DNA of 64,000 nucleotides from positions 930,001 through 994,000 of the forward strand of contig NZ_LT629796.1 in NCBI RefSeq assembly GCF_900106065.1. The letters are read 5' to 3'. This DNA is from Pseudomonas mandelii (GTDB taxonomy: Bacteria; Pseudomonadota; Gammaproteobacteria; Pseudomonadales; Pseudomonadaceae). The notes below the pieces were generated by a model, which saw only the letters and a list, made by a program, of their open reading frames with translations, had not been told where the DNA came from and did no database searches. Shown here piece after piece: positions 1-6,609 of the stretch (positions within the stretch are counted from its first letter, which is position 1; the number at the start of each line of letters is the position of its first letter). The translations under genes and the position numbers were made by a program.

Positions 1-301
1 TCCACAGGCGATCGTGCAACGGACGCTTGGTGATGCTGAACACCAGCCAGTCGATGCATTCGGACACCGCGAAGGCCGTGGCGCTGGCCAGCGCGATGGA
101 CGGATCGGAAGTGACATAGGACAGGACCAACGCTGCGAGCATCGCCGCGATCGCGCCGTGGCCGAAGCGGGTTTGCACCATGTCGCGCAGGACAAACACC
201 AACCCGCCCCAGGCCGACCAGATGATGTCCAGGTGCGGGGCGGTGGAGAAGGCGTAGTTGATCAGCACGACGCTGCTGATATAGGCGATCAGGAAGAACA
301 T
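1..301 (-). CDS. VUT-family membrane protein (probable queuosine-precursor transporter), 3' part outside window
   Basis: The reverse strand encodes about 100 residues beginning MFFLIAYISSVVLINYAFST and running off the left edge, so only the N-terminal half is present. Two or three hydrophobic segments are visible (about residues 1-20, 25-40 and 50-70), with the polar stretch RDMVQTRFGHG between them, typical of YhhQ/VUT proteins. That family is linked to uptake of queuosine precursors such as preQ0 across the inner membrane. An in-frame TGA lies six codons upstream of ATG 301, so this ATG is the only usual start. No strong ribosome-binding site is visible. Substrate is inferred from family only. 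Confidence 0.75.
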   Translation of the reverse strand, partial: MFFLIAYISSVVLINYAFSTAPHLDIIWSAWGGLVFVLRDMVQTRFGHGAIAAMLAALVLSYVTSDPSIALASATAFAVSECIDWLVFSITKRPLHDRLW

Positions 302-362
302 GAGGTGGCGGGATACCTGTCAATTTGGCGCACAGATTACCATCTCGGCTTTACAAATAGCC

Positions 363-495
363 TGTGGCGAGGGCGCTTGCTCCCGCTGGGTCGCGCAGCG
401 GCCCTGAAGTCAGAGGGCGCGGTGTGTCAGGTTGAATGTGTTTGTCAGCTATGGGGCTGCTTCGCAGCCCGGCGGGAGCAAGCGCCCTCGCCACA
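363..495. repeat. REPIN, family A (GTGGCGAGGG type)
   Basis: Two inverted REP arms, TGTGGCGAGGGCGCTTGCTC on the left and its complement ending at 495, flank a spacer with a second stem (GGGCTGCTTCGCAGCCC). This is the paired-palindrome layout of Pseudomonas REPINs. It fills most of the gap between the VUT gene and the DUF1289 gene. Confidence 0.85.
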
Positions 496-528
496 AAAAA
501 CCTCATCAGCCACAAAAGCTCACAGGGC

Positions 529-744
529 TCAGGAATCGGATCTGGAAGGCAACATCCAGATCAACCCGCTCGACTTGGCCCGCTCATGGCACAGCCCCAA
601 AACCCTGCGGCGTTCTTCGTTGTCCATGCGACTCCAGCGCGTGATTTCTTCGACCGTGCGCTGACACCCGGTGCAAATATCATCTTCGTCCAACGCGCAG
701 ATGTTCACGCATGGCGAGAGGACCGGTCGTTCGGTGGCGTTCAT
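529..744 (-). CDS. DUF1289 domain protein
   Basis: A 71-residue protein with the family's cysteine pattern near the N terminus ([20 protein letters not shown], about residues 10-29). It is followed by a charged helix [11 protein letters not shown] and a conserved RRRVL segment. The four cysteines suggest a small metal-binding fold, but function is unknown. ATG 744 overlaps the TGA of the upstream carbonic-anhydrase gene by four bases (ATGA), so the two are probably translationally coupled. The same pairing is common in pseudomonads, from memory. Confidence 0.85.
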   Translation of the reverse strand: MNATERPVLSPCVNICALDEDDICTGCQRTVEEITRWSRMDNEERRRVLGLCHERAKSSGLIWMLPSRSDS

Positions 745-1265
745 TCTTCCTGCTCGACCAGATCACGGGCGTAACGCTGCGAATTGTGCACATAGTGCGC
801 GGCGCTGGCCTCCAGCATTTTCTTTTGCTGCTCGGTCAGTTCACGCACTACTTTGCCGGGCGAGCCCATGACCAGCGAACCGTCGGGAATCTCCTTGCCC
901 TCGCCAATCAGCGAGTTGGCGCCGATGATGCAGTTCTTGCCGATTTTCGCGCCGTTGAGAATCACTGCATTAATACCGATCAGGCTGTAATCGCCCACGG
1001 TGCAGCCGTGAAGCATGGCGTTGTGGCCGATGGTCACGCCGGTGCCGATGGTCAGCGGGTAGCCCATGTCCGTGTGCATCACCGTGCCGTCCTGGACGTT
1101 GCTGTTCTTGCCAATCAGGATCAATTCGTTGTCGCCACGCAACACGGCGTTGAACCAGACGTTGGCGCCCTCTTCCAGTTTGACCTTGCCCACCAGCACG
1201 GCATTGGGTGCAACCCAGCTCTGCGGATGGGTTTCGACGCGGGCATCGCCCAGGCGATATTTCAT
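741..1265 (-). CDS. Gamma-class carbonic anhydrase-like hexapeptide protein
   Basis: A 174-residue left-handed beta-helix protein of the gamma carbonic anhydrase (YrdA/PaaY-like) family. The Zn-ligand histidines are visible at His64 (GTVMHTD), His81 (TIGHNAM) and His86 (MLHGCTV), and hexapeptide repeats run through residues 15-145. It may hydrate CO2 in the cytoplasm or be a non-catalytic relative. Start ATG 1265 is preferred over the longer frame because GAGG lies eight bases upstream. Its stop overlaps the start of the DUF1289 gene. Confidence 0.88.
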   Translation of the reverse strand: MKYRLGDARVETHPQSWVAPNAVLVGKVKLEEGANVWFNAVLRGDNELILIGKNSNVQDGTVMHTDMGYPLTIGTGVTIGHNAMLHGCTVGDYSLIGINAVILNGAKIGKNCIIGANSLIGEGKEIPDGSLVMGSPGKVVRELTEQQKKMLEASAAHYVHNSQRYARDLVEQEE

Positions 1266-1319
1266 CTTGTTGTCCTCAAGGCTCAGGCAGCCGCGGTTCA
1301 CGCCATACGAACGATGGCT

Positions 1320-1919
1320 TCAAGTATTGATAAAGCTTTTGGGCGGGTGGTGCAGGCTGATGTCGGCGTCATAGAGCAGGTTGATCAACTCGACAATCAT
1401 GATTGCCGTCAGGCCCCAGATTTTATACTCGCCATAACGATAACTCGGCACGTACCAACTGCGCCCCTGGTAATCGATGCGGTGGGTGTGCTCCCTTGGG
1501 TCCTCACGGAAAAACTCCAGAGGCACACTGAACACGGCGGCGATCTCGGCATCGTTGGCCAGGTACTCGACAAAACCCGGAATCACTCCGACATACGGCG
1601 TGACCTTGATGCCATGCAGGGAGATCAACGGGCTCAGCGGGCCGATCACCTCGACCAGCCCCGGTGGCAAGCCGATTTCTTCTTCAGCCTCCCGTAGCGC
1701 GGTGAAAATAAGATCAGGGTCTTCGGGGTCGCGCCGCCCACCCGGGAAGGCGACTTCACCGCCATGGGTCGAGAGCCCGCTGGCGCGCAGGGTCAGAACC
1801 AGCTCCGGTTCGTCACTACGGGTGATGGGTACCAATACCGCGGCTTCGGGGAAACGTTTGTCGGTTTCCATTGTGCGTGGGGTGTGGTTGCTTACTCGAT
1901 GCAGTAGCTCGTCCAGCAT
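1320..1919 (-). CDS. NUDIX hydrolase, probable CoA pyrophosphatase (NudL-like)
   Basis: A 199-residue protein with the motif LTLRASGLSTHGGEVAFPGG followed directly by a NUDIX box (Gly60 to about residue 84, REAEEEIGL). The motif ahead of the box is characteristic of CoA-diphosphatases (NudL, UPF0035), which cleave CoA or its derivatives to 3',5'-ADP and phosphopantetheine. ATG 1919 is chosen because family members begin near MLDELLHRV. The upstream extension would run through the inverted repeat at 1943-2016. Confidence 0.87.
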   Translation of the reverse strand: MLDELLHRVSNHTPRTMETDKRFPEAAVLVPITRSDEPELVLTLRASGLSTHGGEVAFPGGRRDPEDPDLIFTALREAEEEIGLPPGLVEVIGPLSPLISLHGIKVTPYVGVIPGFVEYLANDAEIAAVFSVPLEFFREDPREHTHRIDYQGRSWYVPSYRYGEYKIWGLTAIMIVELINLLYDADISLHHPPKSFINT

Positions 1920-1942
1920 GAGTCTTCTCGATCTGTTGGCCG

Positions 1943-2016
1943 TAGGGTCTGTTGACGTTTGCTGACAACCGCGTTGCGCGCCAACGCAGTTCGTCAGCAA
2001 ACGTCAACAGACCCTA
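1943..2016. repeat. Long perfect inverted repeat between two NUDIX genes
   Basis: Two 24-base arms (1943-1966 and 1993-2016, beginning TAGGGTCTGTTGACG) are exact reverse complements around a 26-base centre that can itself partly pair. It lies between divergently transcribed genes, so it is not an obvious terminator. It differs from the REP families elsewhere in the window. It looks like a small miniature-transposon-like or REP-like palindrome, but no target duplication is evident. Confidence 0.7.
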
Positions 2017-2136
2017 TGCATCATGCACCAATCGAACCGGCCGCCCAACCCCATAACCACTGCATGTCGCTAAACGACAACTTGCCGACAGACACCGCCG
2101 CACGCCAAGATAGGCGCAGCATTCAGGAACCCCAGC

Positions 2137-2688
2137 ATGAAATTTTGCAGTCAGTGCGGTAACCCGGTCACCCAACGCATTCCCGAAGGCGACTCGCGCC
2201 TGCGTTTTGTCTGTGACAGCTGTCAGGCGATTCACTATCAGAACCCCAATATCGTCGCCGGCTGCGTGGCGACCTGGGGCTCGAAAGTGTTGCTGTGCCG
2301 ACGCGCCATCGAGCCTCGGCTCGGTTACTGGACCCTGCCCGCCGGTTTCATGGAAAACGGTGAAACCATCGAGCAGGCGGCCATTCGCGAGACCGCCGAG
2401 GAAGCCTGTGCGCGGGTGCGCAACCTGAGCATCTATACGTTGATCGACGTGCCGCACATCAGTCAGGTGCATGTGTTCTTTCGCGCGGAGCTGGTGGACC
2501 CGGATTTTTCTGCCGGCCCCGAAAGCCTGGAAGTGCAGCTTTTCGACGAAGCCGACATCCCGTGGTCCGAGTTGGCTTTCCGCACGGTGGGTCGTACCTT
2601 AGAATGCTTCTTCGCTGACCGGCGGACCGAGGTCTACCCCGTGCGGTCCGAGTCGATCCCGCCGCTTGCTCAGCCTGCCATCACCTAA
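2137..2688 (+). CDS. NUDIX hydrolase with N-terminal zinc ribbon
   Basis: A 183-residue protein. Cys4, Cys7, Cys26 and Cys29 form a zinc-ribbon (FCSQCG...VCDSCQ), and a NUDIX box spans about residues 69-92 (AGFMENGETIEQAAIRETAEE). The architecture resembles the NudC-like/zinc-ribbon NUDIX group, whose members hydrolyse dinucleotide pyrophosphates such as NADH or ADP-ribose. It is much shorter than true NudC, so the substrate stays open. AGGA lies eight bases before ATG 2137. It is divergent from the CoA pyrophosphatase gene, separated by the palindrome at 1943-2016. Confidence 0.85.
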   Translation: MKFCSQCGNPVTQRIPEGDSRLRFVCDSCQAIHYQNPNIVAGCVATWGSKVLLCRRAIEPRLGYWTLPAGFMENGETIEQAAIRETAEEACARVRNLSIYTLIDVPHISQVHVFFRAELVDPDFSAGPESLEVQLFDEADIPWSELAFRTVGRTLECFFADRRTEVYPVRSESIPPLAQPAIT

Positions 2689-2752
2689 AGCTCCTGGCTC
2701 CAGAATCACCTATAACTAAATAGTCGCGACACCTTTCAGGGATATCGTTTCA

Positions 2753-3256
2753 ATGCGCTGGTTGCTTGCCGTGGTTTGCTTGTCGTTCGTCACTCTGTCA
2801 CAGGCTTCCGTTGCGGAAACCCTGAACGGCAAAGTCATCGAAAAAGTTTTGGTGCTCAAATCCGCCCACCAATTGCAATTGATCAATGACGGCAAGCCGC
2901 TCAAGACCTACCGCATTTCCCTGGGCAGAAATCCGAAAGGCCAAAAGCTGATGGAAGGCGATAGACGCACGCCTGAAGGTTTTTACTGGCTGGACTGGCG
3001 CAAGGTCAGCGATAAATTCAATCTGTCGATGCACATCTCCTACCCCAACATCAGCGACGCTGCCCGCGCCCGGCGTGAAGGCGTCGATCCGGGTAGCATG
3101 ATCATGATCCATGGCACACCAGATACCGAAGAAAACCCGGAAGACCTGTTCCACACCCTGGACTGGACCGACGGCTGCATTGCCATGCGCAACATGGACA
3201 TGCGTGAGGTCTGGGGCCTGGTACCGGATGGCACGATGATCGAGATTCGGCCGTAA
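2753..3256 (+). CDS. Periplasmic L,D-transpeptidase (YkuD domain)
   Basis: A 167-residue protein with a signal peptide (residues 1-21, cleavage after ASVA). The YkuD catalytic core contains His120 (MIMIHGTPD) and Cys142 in TDGCIAMRNMDM, the family's signature. Such enzymes form 3-3 peptidoglycan cross-links or attach proteins to peptidoglycan. The product lacks extra LysM or peptidoglycan-binding domains and resembles the small YafK-like group. A REPIN follows the stop directly. Confidence 0.9.
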   Translation: MRWLLAVVCLSFVTLSQASVAETLNGKVIEKVLVLKSAHQLQLINDGKPLKTYRISLGRNPKGQKLMEGDRRTPEGFYWLDWRKVSDKFNLSMHISYPNISDAARARREGVDPGSMIMIHGTPDTEENPEDLFHTLDWTDGCIAMRNMDMREVWGLVPDGTMIEIRP

Positions 3257-3266
3257 CCCCTTTACC

Positions 3267-3385
3267 TGTGGCGAGGGAGCTTGCTCCCGCTGGGCTGCGA
3301 AGCGGCCCCAAAAAATGACCTGACACCGCATTCGCTGATTTCAGGACTGCTTCGCAGCCCAGGGGGAGCAAGCTCCCTCGCCACA
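3267..3385. repeat. REPIN, family A
   Basis: Outer arms TGTGGCGAGGGAGCTTGCTC and its complement (ending 3385) enclose GGGCTGCGAAG.../CTTCGCAGCCC inner pairing. Same family as 363-495 and 28167-28299. Confidence 0.88.
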
Positions 3386-3442
3386 AAAGCACCGATTTCT
3401 TCTTCTTAGCGCTACCTTCGGTCGCTCCTCGAAAAATAAAAT

Positions 3443-3528
3443 CAAAAGATCGCCGCCTGCAGTAATGACTGCCGGGAAGATACCAATCTCCCCGGCAAGC
3501 GTTACCCCAGGCTGCGATCTTTGCGCTC
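3443..3528. repeat. Imperfect inverted repeat (AAAGATCGC type)
   Basis: The left half (AAAAGATCGCCGCCTGCAGT...) and the complement of the right half (AAAGATCGCAGCCTGGGGTA...) match well enough to form a long imperfect stem about 86 bases across. AAAGATCGCAGCCT-type repeats are a recurrent Pseudomonas intergenic motif in my recollection. It lies between a REPIN and the nag operator region. Confidence 0.55.
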
Positions 3529-3543
3529 AAAACCCCCACCTCT

Positions 3544-3560
3544 AATACCACTTGATACCA
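3544..3560 (-). promoter_or_regulatory. Candidate NagR operator, distal copy
   Basis: On the minus strand this reads TGGTATCAAGTGGTATT, two TGGTAT half-sites in direct repeat. It is nearly identical to, but inverted relative to, the copy at 3627-3644. The centres are about 83 bases apart, a spacing that could allow a DNA loop. Assignment to the adjacent GntR regulator is inference from position. Confidence 0.5.
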
Positions 3561-3620
3561 AACCCCATTTCCCGCACTCAACAGGGCCGCCTTTCCCACG
3601 CCAACGGCAAAATACTGGCA

Positions 3621-3649
3621 TTGACATGGTATTCAAGTGGTATTAATTT
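3621..3649 (+). promoter_or_regulatory. nag operon promoter with overlapping operator
   Basis: TTGACA (3621-3626) is a consensus -35 box, with TAATTT 17 bases downstream as a plausible -10. The spacer is occupied by TGGTATTCAAGTGGTATT (3627-3644), so a bound repressor would block RNA polymerase. The arrangement suggests repression by NagR, relieved by a phosphorylated amino sugar as in characterised NagR/YvoA/DasR proteins. Confidence 0.5.
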
Positions 3650-3701
3650 TCGGCCATTCGCGGAACACAACACTCCAATATCCGCATCGGACATCCCTGA
3701 C

Positions 3702-4433
3702 ATGAATGACCTCCAGGCCCTACGCCCTGACGACACCCAGCCCACGCCCCTCTACCTGCAACTGGCGCGCAATCTGGAAGCGGCGATCCATGCCGGGCAG
3801 TGGAAAGCCGAGCAGGCCATGCCTTCGGAGCGCAACCTCAGCGAGCTGCTGGGCATCTCCCGCGTCACTGCCCGCAAGGCACTGGAAGTCTTGTTCGAAC
3901 AGGGTCTGATCCGCCGCAACCAAGGCTCCGGCACGTTCATCACGCCGCGCCTGGAACAACCGCTGTCGCGCCTCTCGGGTTTCAGCGAGATGCTGCGCCT
4001 CAAGGGCTTCGTTCCCGGCTCGCAATGGCTGGAACGCGAGATCACCCCGCCGACCCACGAAGAACTGATCCGCCTCGGCCTCTCGCCCAACGATAAAGTC
4101 GCGCGGCTCAAACGTCTGCGCAAAGCCGACGACACGGTGATGGCGATCGAGATGAGCACCCTGCCCGCCTCAATCATTCCCAAGCCGCAAGCGGTGGGCG
4201 ATTCGCTCTACGAATACCTCGACGGCATCGGCAAACCGATCGTCCGCGCCTTGCAGCACATCCAGGCGATCAACGCCTCGGACGAATTCGCCGCCCTCGT
4301 CGGCATCGCCCCCGGCACCGCCATGCTGCTGATGACCCGGGTCGGCTACCTGGAAGACAACACGCCAATCGAAGTCACCGACACCTACTGCCGCAACGAC
4401 TACTACGACTTTGTTGCAGAGCTTCGTCGCTAA
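3702..4433 (+). CDS. nagR: GntR/HutC-family transcriptional regulator of GlcNAc use
   Basis: A 243-residue protein with an N-terminal winged helix (about residues 15-80, PLYLQLARNLEAAIHAG...SERNLSELLGISRVTARKAL) and a C-terminal UTRA effector domain (about 95-240). It is the first gene of the nag cluster, 31 bases ahead of nagA, so it is probably autoregulated through the operators at 3544-3560 and 3627-3644. Known NagR/DasR relatives bind glucosamine-6-P or GlcNAc-6-P. ATG 3702 is chosen over the longer frame because the winged-helix region begins soon after it and the extension would cross both operators. No strong ribosome-binding site is seen. Confidence 0.88.
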   Translation: MNDLQALRPDDTQPTPLYLQLARNLEAAIHAGQWKAEQAMPSERNLSELLGISRVTARKALEVLFEQGLIRRNQGSGTFITPRLEQPLSRLSGFSEMLRLKGFVPGSQWLEREITPPTHEELIRLGLSPNDKVARLKRLRKADDTVMAIEMSTLPASIIPKPQAVGDSLYEYLDGIGKPIVRALQHIQAINASDEFAALVGIAPGTAMLLMTRVGYLEDNTPIEVTDTYCRNDYYDFVAELRR

Positions 4434-4464
4434 CCCGCTTCGCCGCTAAAACCGAGAACCGATC

Positions 4465-5571
4465 ATGTCCGAAGACAACATCCTCACCGCCCACGGCTGG
4501 GTTCGCGGCCGGCTGATTCACGAACACGGCAAGGTCGTGTCCATCGAAGGCGTGCCGTGCGATCCGGCCGACAACGACTTGCCCTATCTGCTGCCCGGCT
4601 TCATCGACCTGCACGTCCATGGCGGCGGCGGCAAGGACATCATGGAAGGCGCAACCGCCTTCGAAACCATCAGCAAGACCCACGTGCGTTTCGGCACCAC
4701 GTCGCTGCTGGCGACCACCATGACAGCGCCGCCGGAGGAGATTTCCAGCGTGCTCAAAGCCGTCGGCGAGTTCTGCGAGCAGCGGCCGGAAGGCTGCGCC
4801 CGGGTGCTCGGCGTGCACCTGGAAGGCCCGTACATCAACCCCGGCAAACTCGGCGCCCAGCCGAACTTTGCCCACACCGCGCTGATGGCCGAAGTCGAGG
4901 ACTACCTCACGCTGGCACCGATCCGCGTGATCACCATCGCCCCGGAAATCGCCGGCCACGATGCCTTGATCCGCACCCTCAGTGCACGCGGTATCCGCAT
5001 GCAGATCGGTCACACCCTCGGCAGTTATGAGGAAGGCGTCGCCGCGCTGGCGGCCGGCGCCAGCAGTTTCACTCACCTCTACAACGCCATGAGCCCGTTG
5101 CATCACCGCGAGCCGGGCATCGTCGGTGCGGCGCTGGCCCACGCCAAATACGCGGAGCTGATCCCGGATTTGCTGCACGTGCACCCCGGCGCCATGCGGG
5201 TCGCCCTGCGCGCGATCCCGTGCCTGTATTGCGTCACCGATTCCACCGCCGCCGCCGGCATGCCGGACGGCGAATACAAGCTCGGCAGCCACACGGTCAC
5301 CAAGTGCCTGGGCGGCGTGCGCTTGCCCGACGGCACCCTGGCCGGCAGCACGCTGACCATGGATCAGGCCCTGCGCAACCTGGTGAAAATCGGTCTGCCG
5401 ATCGCCGAGGCGTCGCAACGTCTTTCGCAATTCCCCGCCGATTACCTCGGCCTCGAAGAACGCGGCCGCCTGCAACCCGGCAGCTGGGCCGACTGCGTGC
5501 GACTGGATCGCTCACTCACACTCACCGCCGTCATGGTCGAAGGAGAAGACATTGACTTCAAAAATGCTTGA
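4465..5571 (+). CDS. nagA: N-acetylglucosamine-6-phosphate deacetylase
   Basis: A 368-residue amidohydrolase that removes acetate from GlcNAc-6-P to give glucosamine-6-P in the cytoplasm. Visible are His50/His52 (DLHVHGGGG), the metal-binding Glu120 (GVHLEGPYINPGKLGA), His183 (IGHTLGS), His204 (THLYNAMSPLHHREPG) and the catalytic Asp259 (VTDSTAAAGMPDG). Length is normal for NagA. Its end overlaps the start of the SIS-domain deaminase gene by 20 bases, which indicates co-translation. Confidence 0.95.
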   Translation: MSEDNILTAHGWVRGRLIHEHGKVVSIEGVPCDPADNDLPYLLPGFIDLHVHGGGGKDIMEGATAFETISKTHVRFGTTSLLATTMTAPPEEISSVLKAVGEFCEQRPEGCARVLGVHLEGPYINPGKLGAQPNFAHTALMAEVEDYLTLAPIRVITIAPEIAGHDALIRTLSARGIRMQIGHTLGSYEEGVAALAAGASSFTHLYNAMSPLHHREPGIVGAALAHAKYAELIPDLLHVHPGAMRVALRAIPCLYCVTDSTAAAGMPDGEYKLGSHTVTKCLGGVRLPDGTLAGSTLTMDQALRNLVKIGLPIAEASQRLSQFPADYLGLEERGRLQPGSWADCVRLDRSLTLTAVMVEGEDIDFKNA

Positions 5572-6574
5572 AGAGGCGCTGTCCTCGTTCGAGGCCGTGC
5601 AAGCCCAACTGCAGCAACTCGACCCGCAGATGATCGAGATCGCCGGGCGCCTGCGCCGTCAGCCGCCGCAAGTCGTGATGACCGTCGCTCGCGGCAGTTC
5701 AGATCATGCCGCCAGTTACTTCGCCTACCTGACCATGCAGCAACTGGGCTACCCGGTGGCGTCGCTGCCGATGTCGGTGGTGACCATGCTGCAAGCACCA
5801 TTGAAAGTCAGCGGCCAAGTGGCGTTCGCGTTCTCGCAGTCGGGGCAAAGTCCGGATCTGGTGAACAGCCTGCGCCTGTTACGCAAACGCGGGGCCCTGA
5901 GCATTGCCCTGGTCAACGCCGAAAGTTCGCCGCTGGAAGCCGCGTGCGAATTCAGCCTGCCGCTGTGCGCGGGAACAGAAAGCAGCGTTGCCGCCACCAA
6001 GAGTTTCATCGCCACCCTCAGCGCCAGCGCCCGTCTGATCGCCCACTGGAAAGAAGACGTGGAATTGCTCGAAGCCGGCAACGCCTTGCCGGAAGGTCTG
6101 CGCGAGGCGGCGCAACAGGATTGGAGCCTGGCCATCGACGCCCTGCGCGATTGCCAACGCTTGATGGTAATCGGCCGCGGTGCCGGTTTTGCCATCGCTC
6201 AGGAAGCAGCCCTCAAGTTCAAGGAAACCTCGGCGATCCAGGCCGAAGCCTTCAGCAGCGCCGAAGTGCGTCACGGCCCGATGGCATTGATCGACGAGAA
6301 CTATCCCTTGCTGATCTTCGCTCCACGGGGTGCCGAGCAGGCCGGTTTGCTGAGCCTTGCTGCCGACATGCGCCAGCGCGGCGCTCGCGTTCTGCTGGCG
6401 GCACCAGATGACATTGCCGAACGTGACCTCACGCTGACCCGCGCCGAACACCCGGCCCTGGACCCGATTCTGGCGATCCAGAGTTTCTACGTCATGGCCG
6501 CCGGTTTGGCCGTGGCCCGTGGCATGGACCCGGACCAGCCGCGGCATTTGAGCAAAGTGACGCGCACGCACTAA
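5552..6574 (+). CDS. nagB-II: SIS-domain glucosamine-6-phosphate deaminase (NagB-II, GlmS-like)
   Basis: A 340-residue protein with two SIS domains. The first holds ARGSSDHAA (about 47-55) and SQSGQSPD (about 95-102). The second holds GRGAGFAIAQEAALKFKET and EAFSSAEVRHGPM (about 205-250). It lacks the glutaminase domain of GlmS. Proteobacterial relatives in nag clusters replace NagB, converting glucosamine-6-P to fructose-6-P and ammonia. The likely start is TTG 5552, with AGGAG seven bases upstream; ATG 5564 would sit too far from it. It overlaps nagA. Confidence 0.88.
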   Translation: MTSKMLEEALSSFEAVQAQLQQLDPQMIEIAGRLRRQPPQVVMTVARGSSDHAASYFAYLTMQQLGYPVASLPMSVVTMLQAPLKVSGQVAFAFSQSGQSPDLVNSLRLLRKRGALSIALVNAESSPLEAACEFSLPLCAGTESSVAATKSFIATLSASARLIAHWKEDVELLEAGNALPEGLREAAQQDWSLAIDALRDCQRLMVIGRGAGFAIAQEAALKFKETSAIQAEAFSSAEVRHGPMALIDENYPLLIFAPRGAEQAGLLSLAADMRQRGARVLLAAPDDIAERDLTLTRAEHPALDPILAIQSFYVMAAGLAVARGMDPDQPRHLSKVTRTH

Positions 6575-6609
6575 GTCCGCCCCGAACGATTTCCTGATGA
6601 GACCGAGCC

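Noticed and set aside
14..664. A 216-codon plus-strand frame at the left edge
   Set aside because: It crosses the VUT gene antisense and the REPIN, and has no domain signal.
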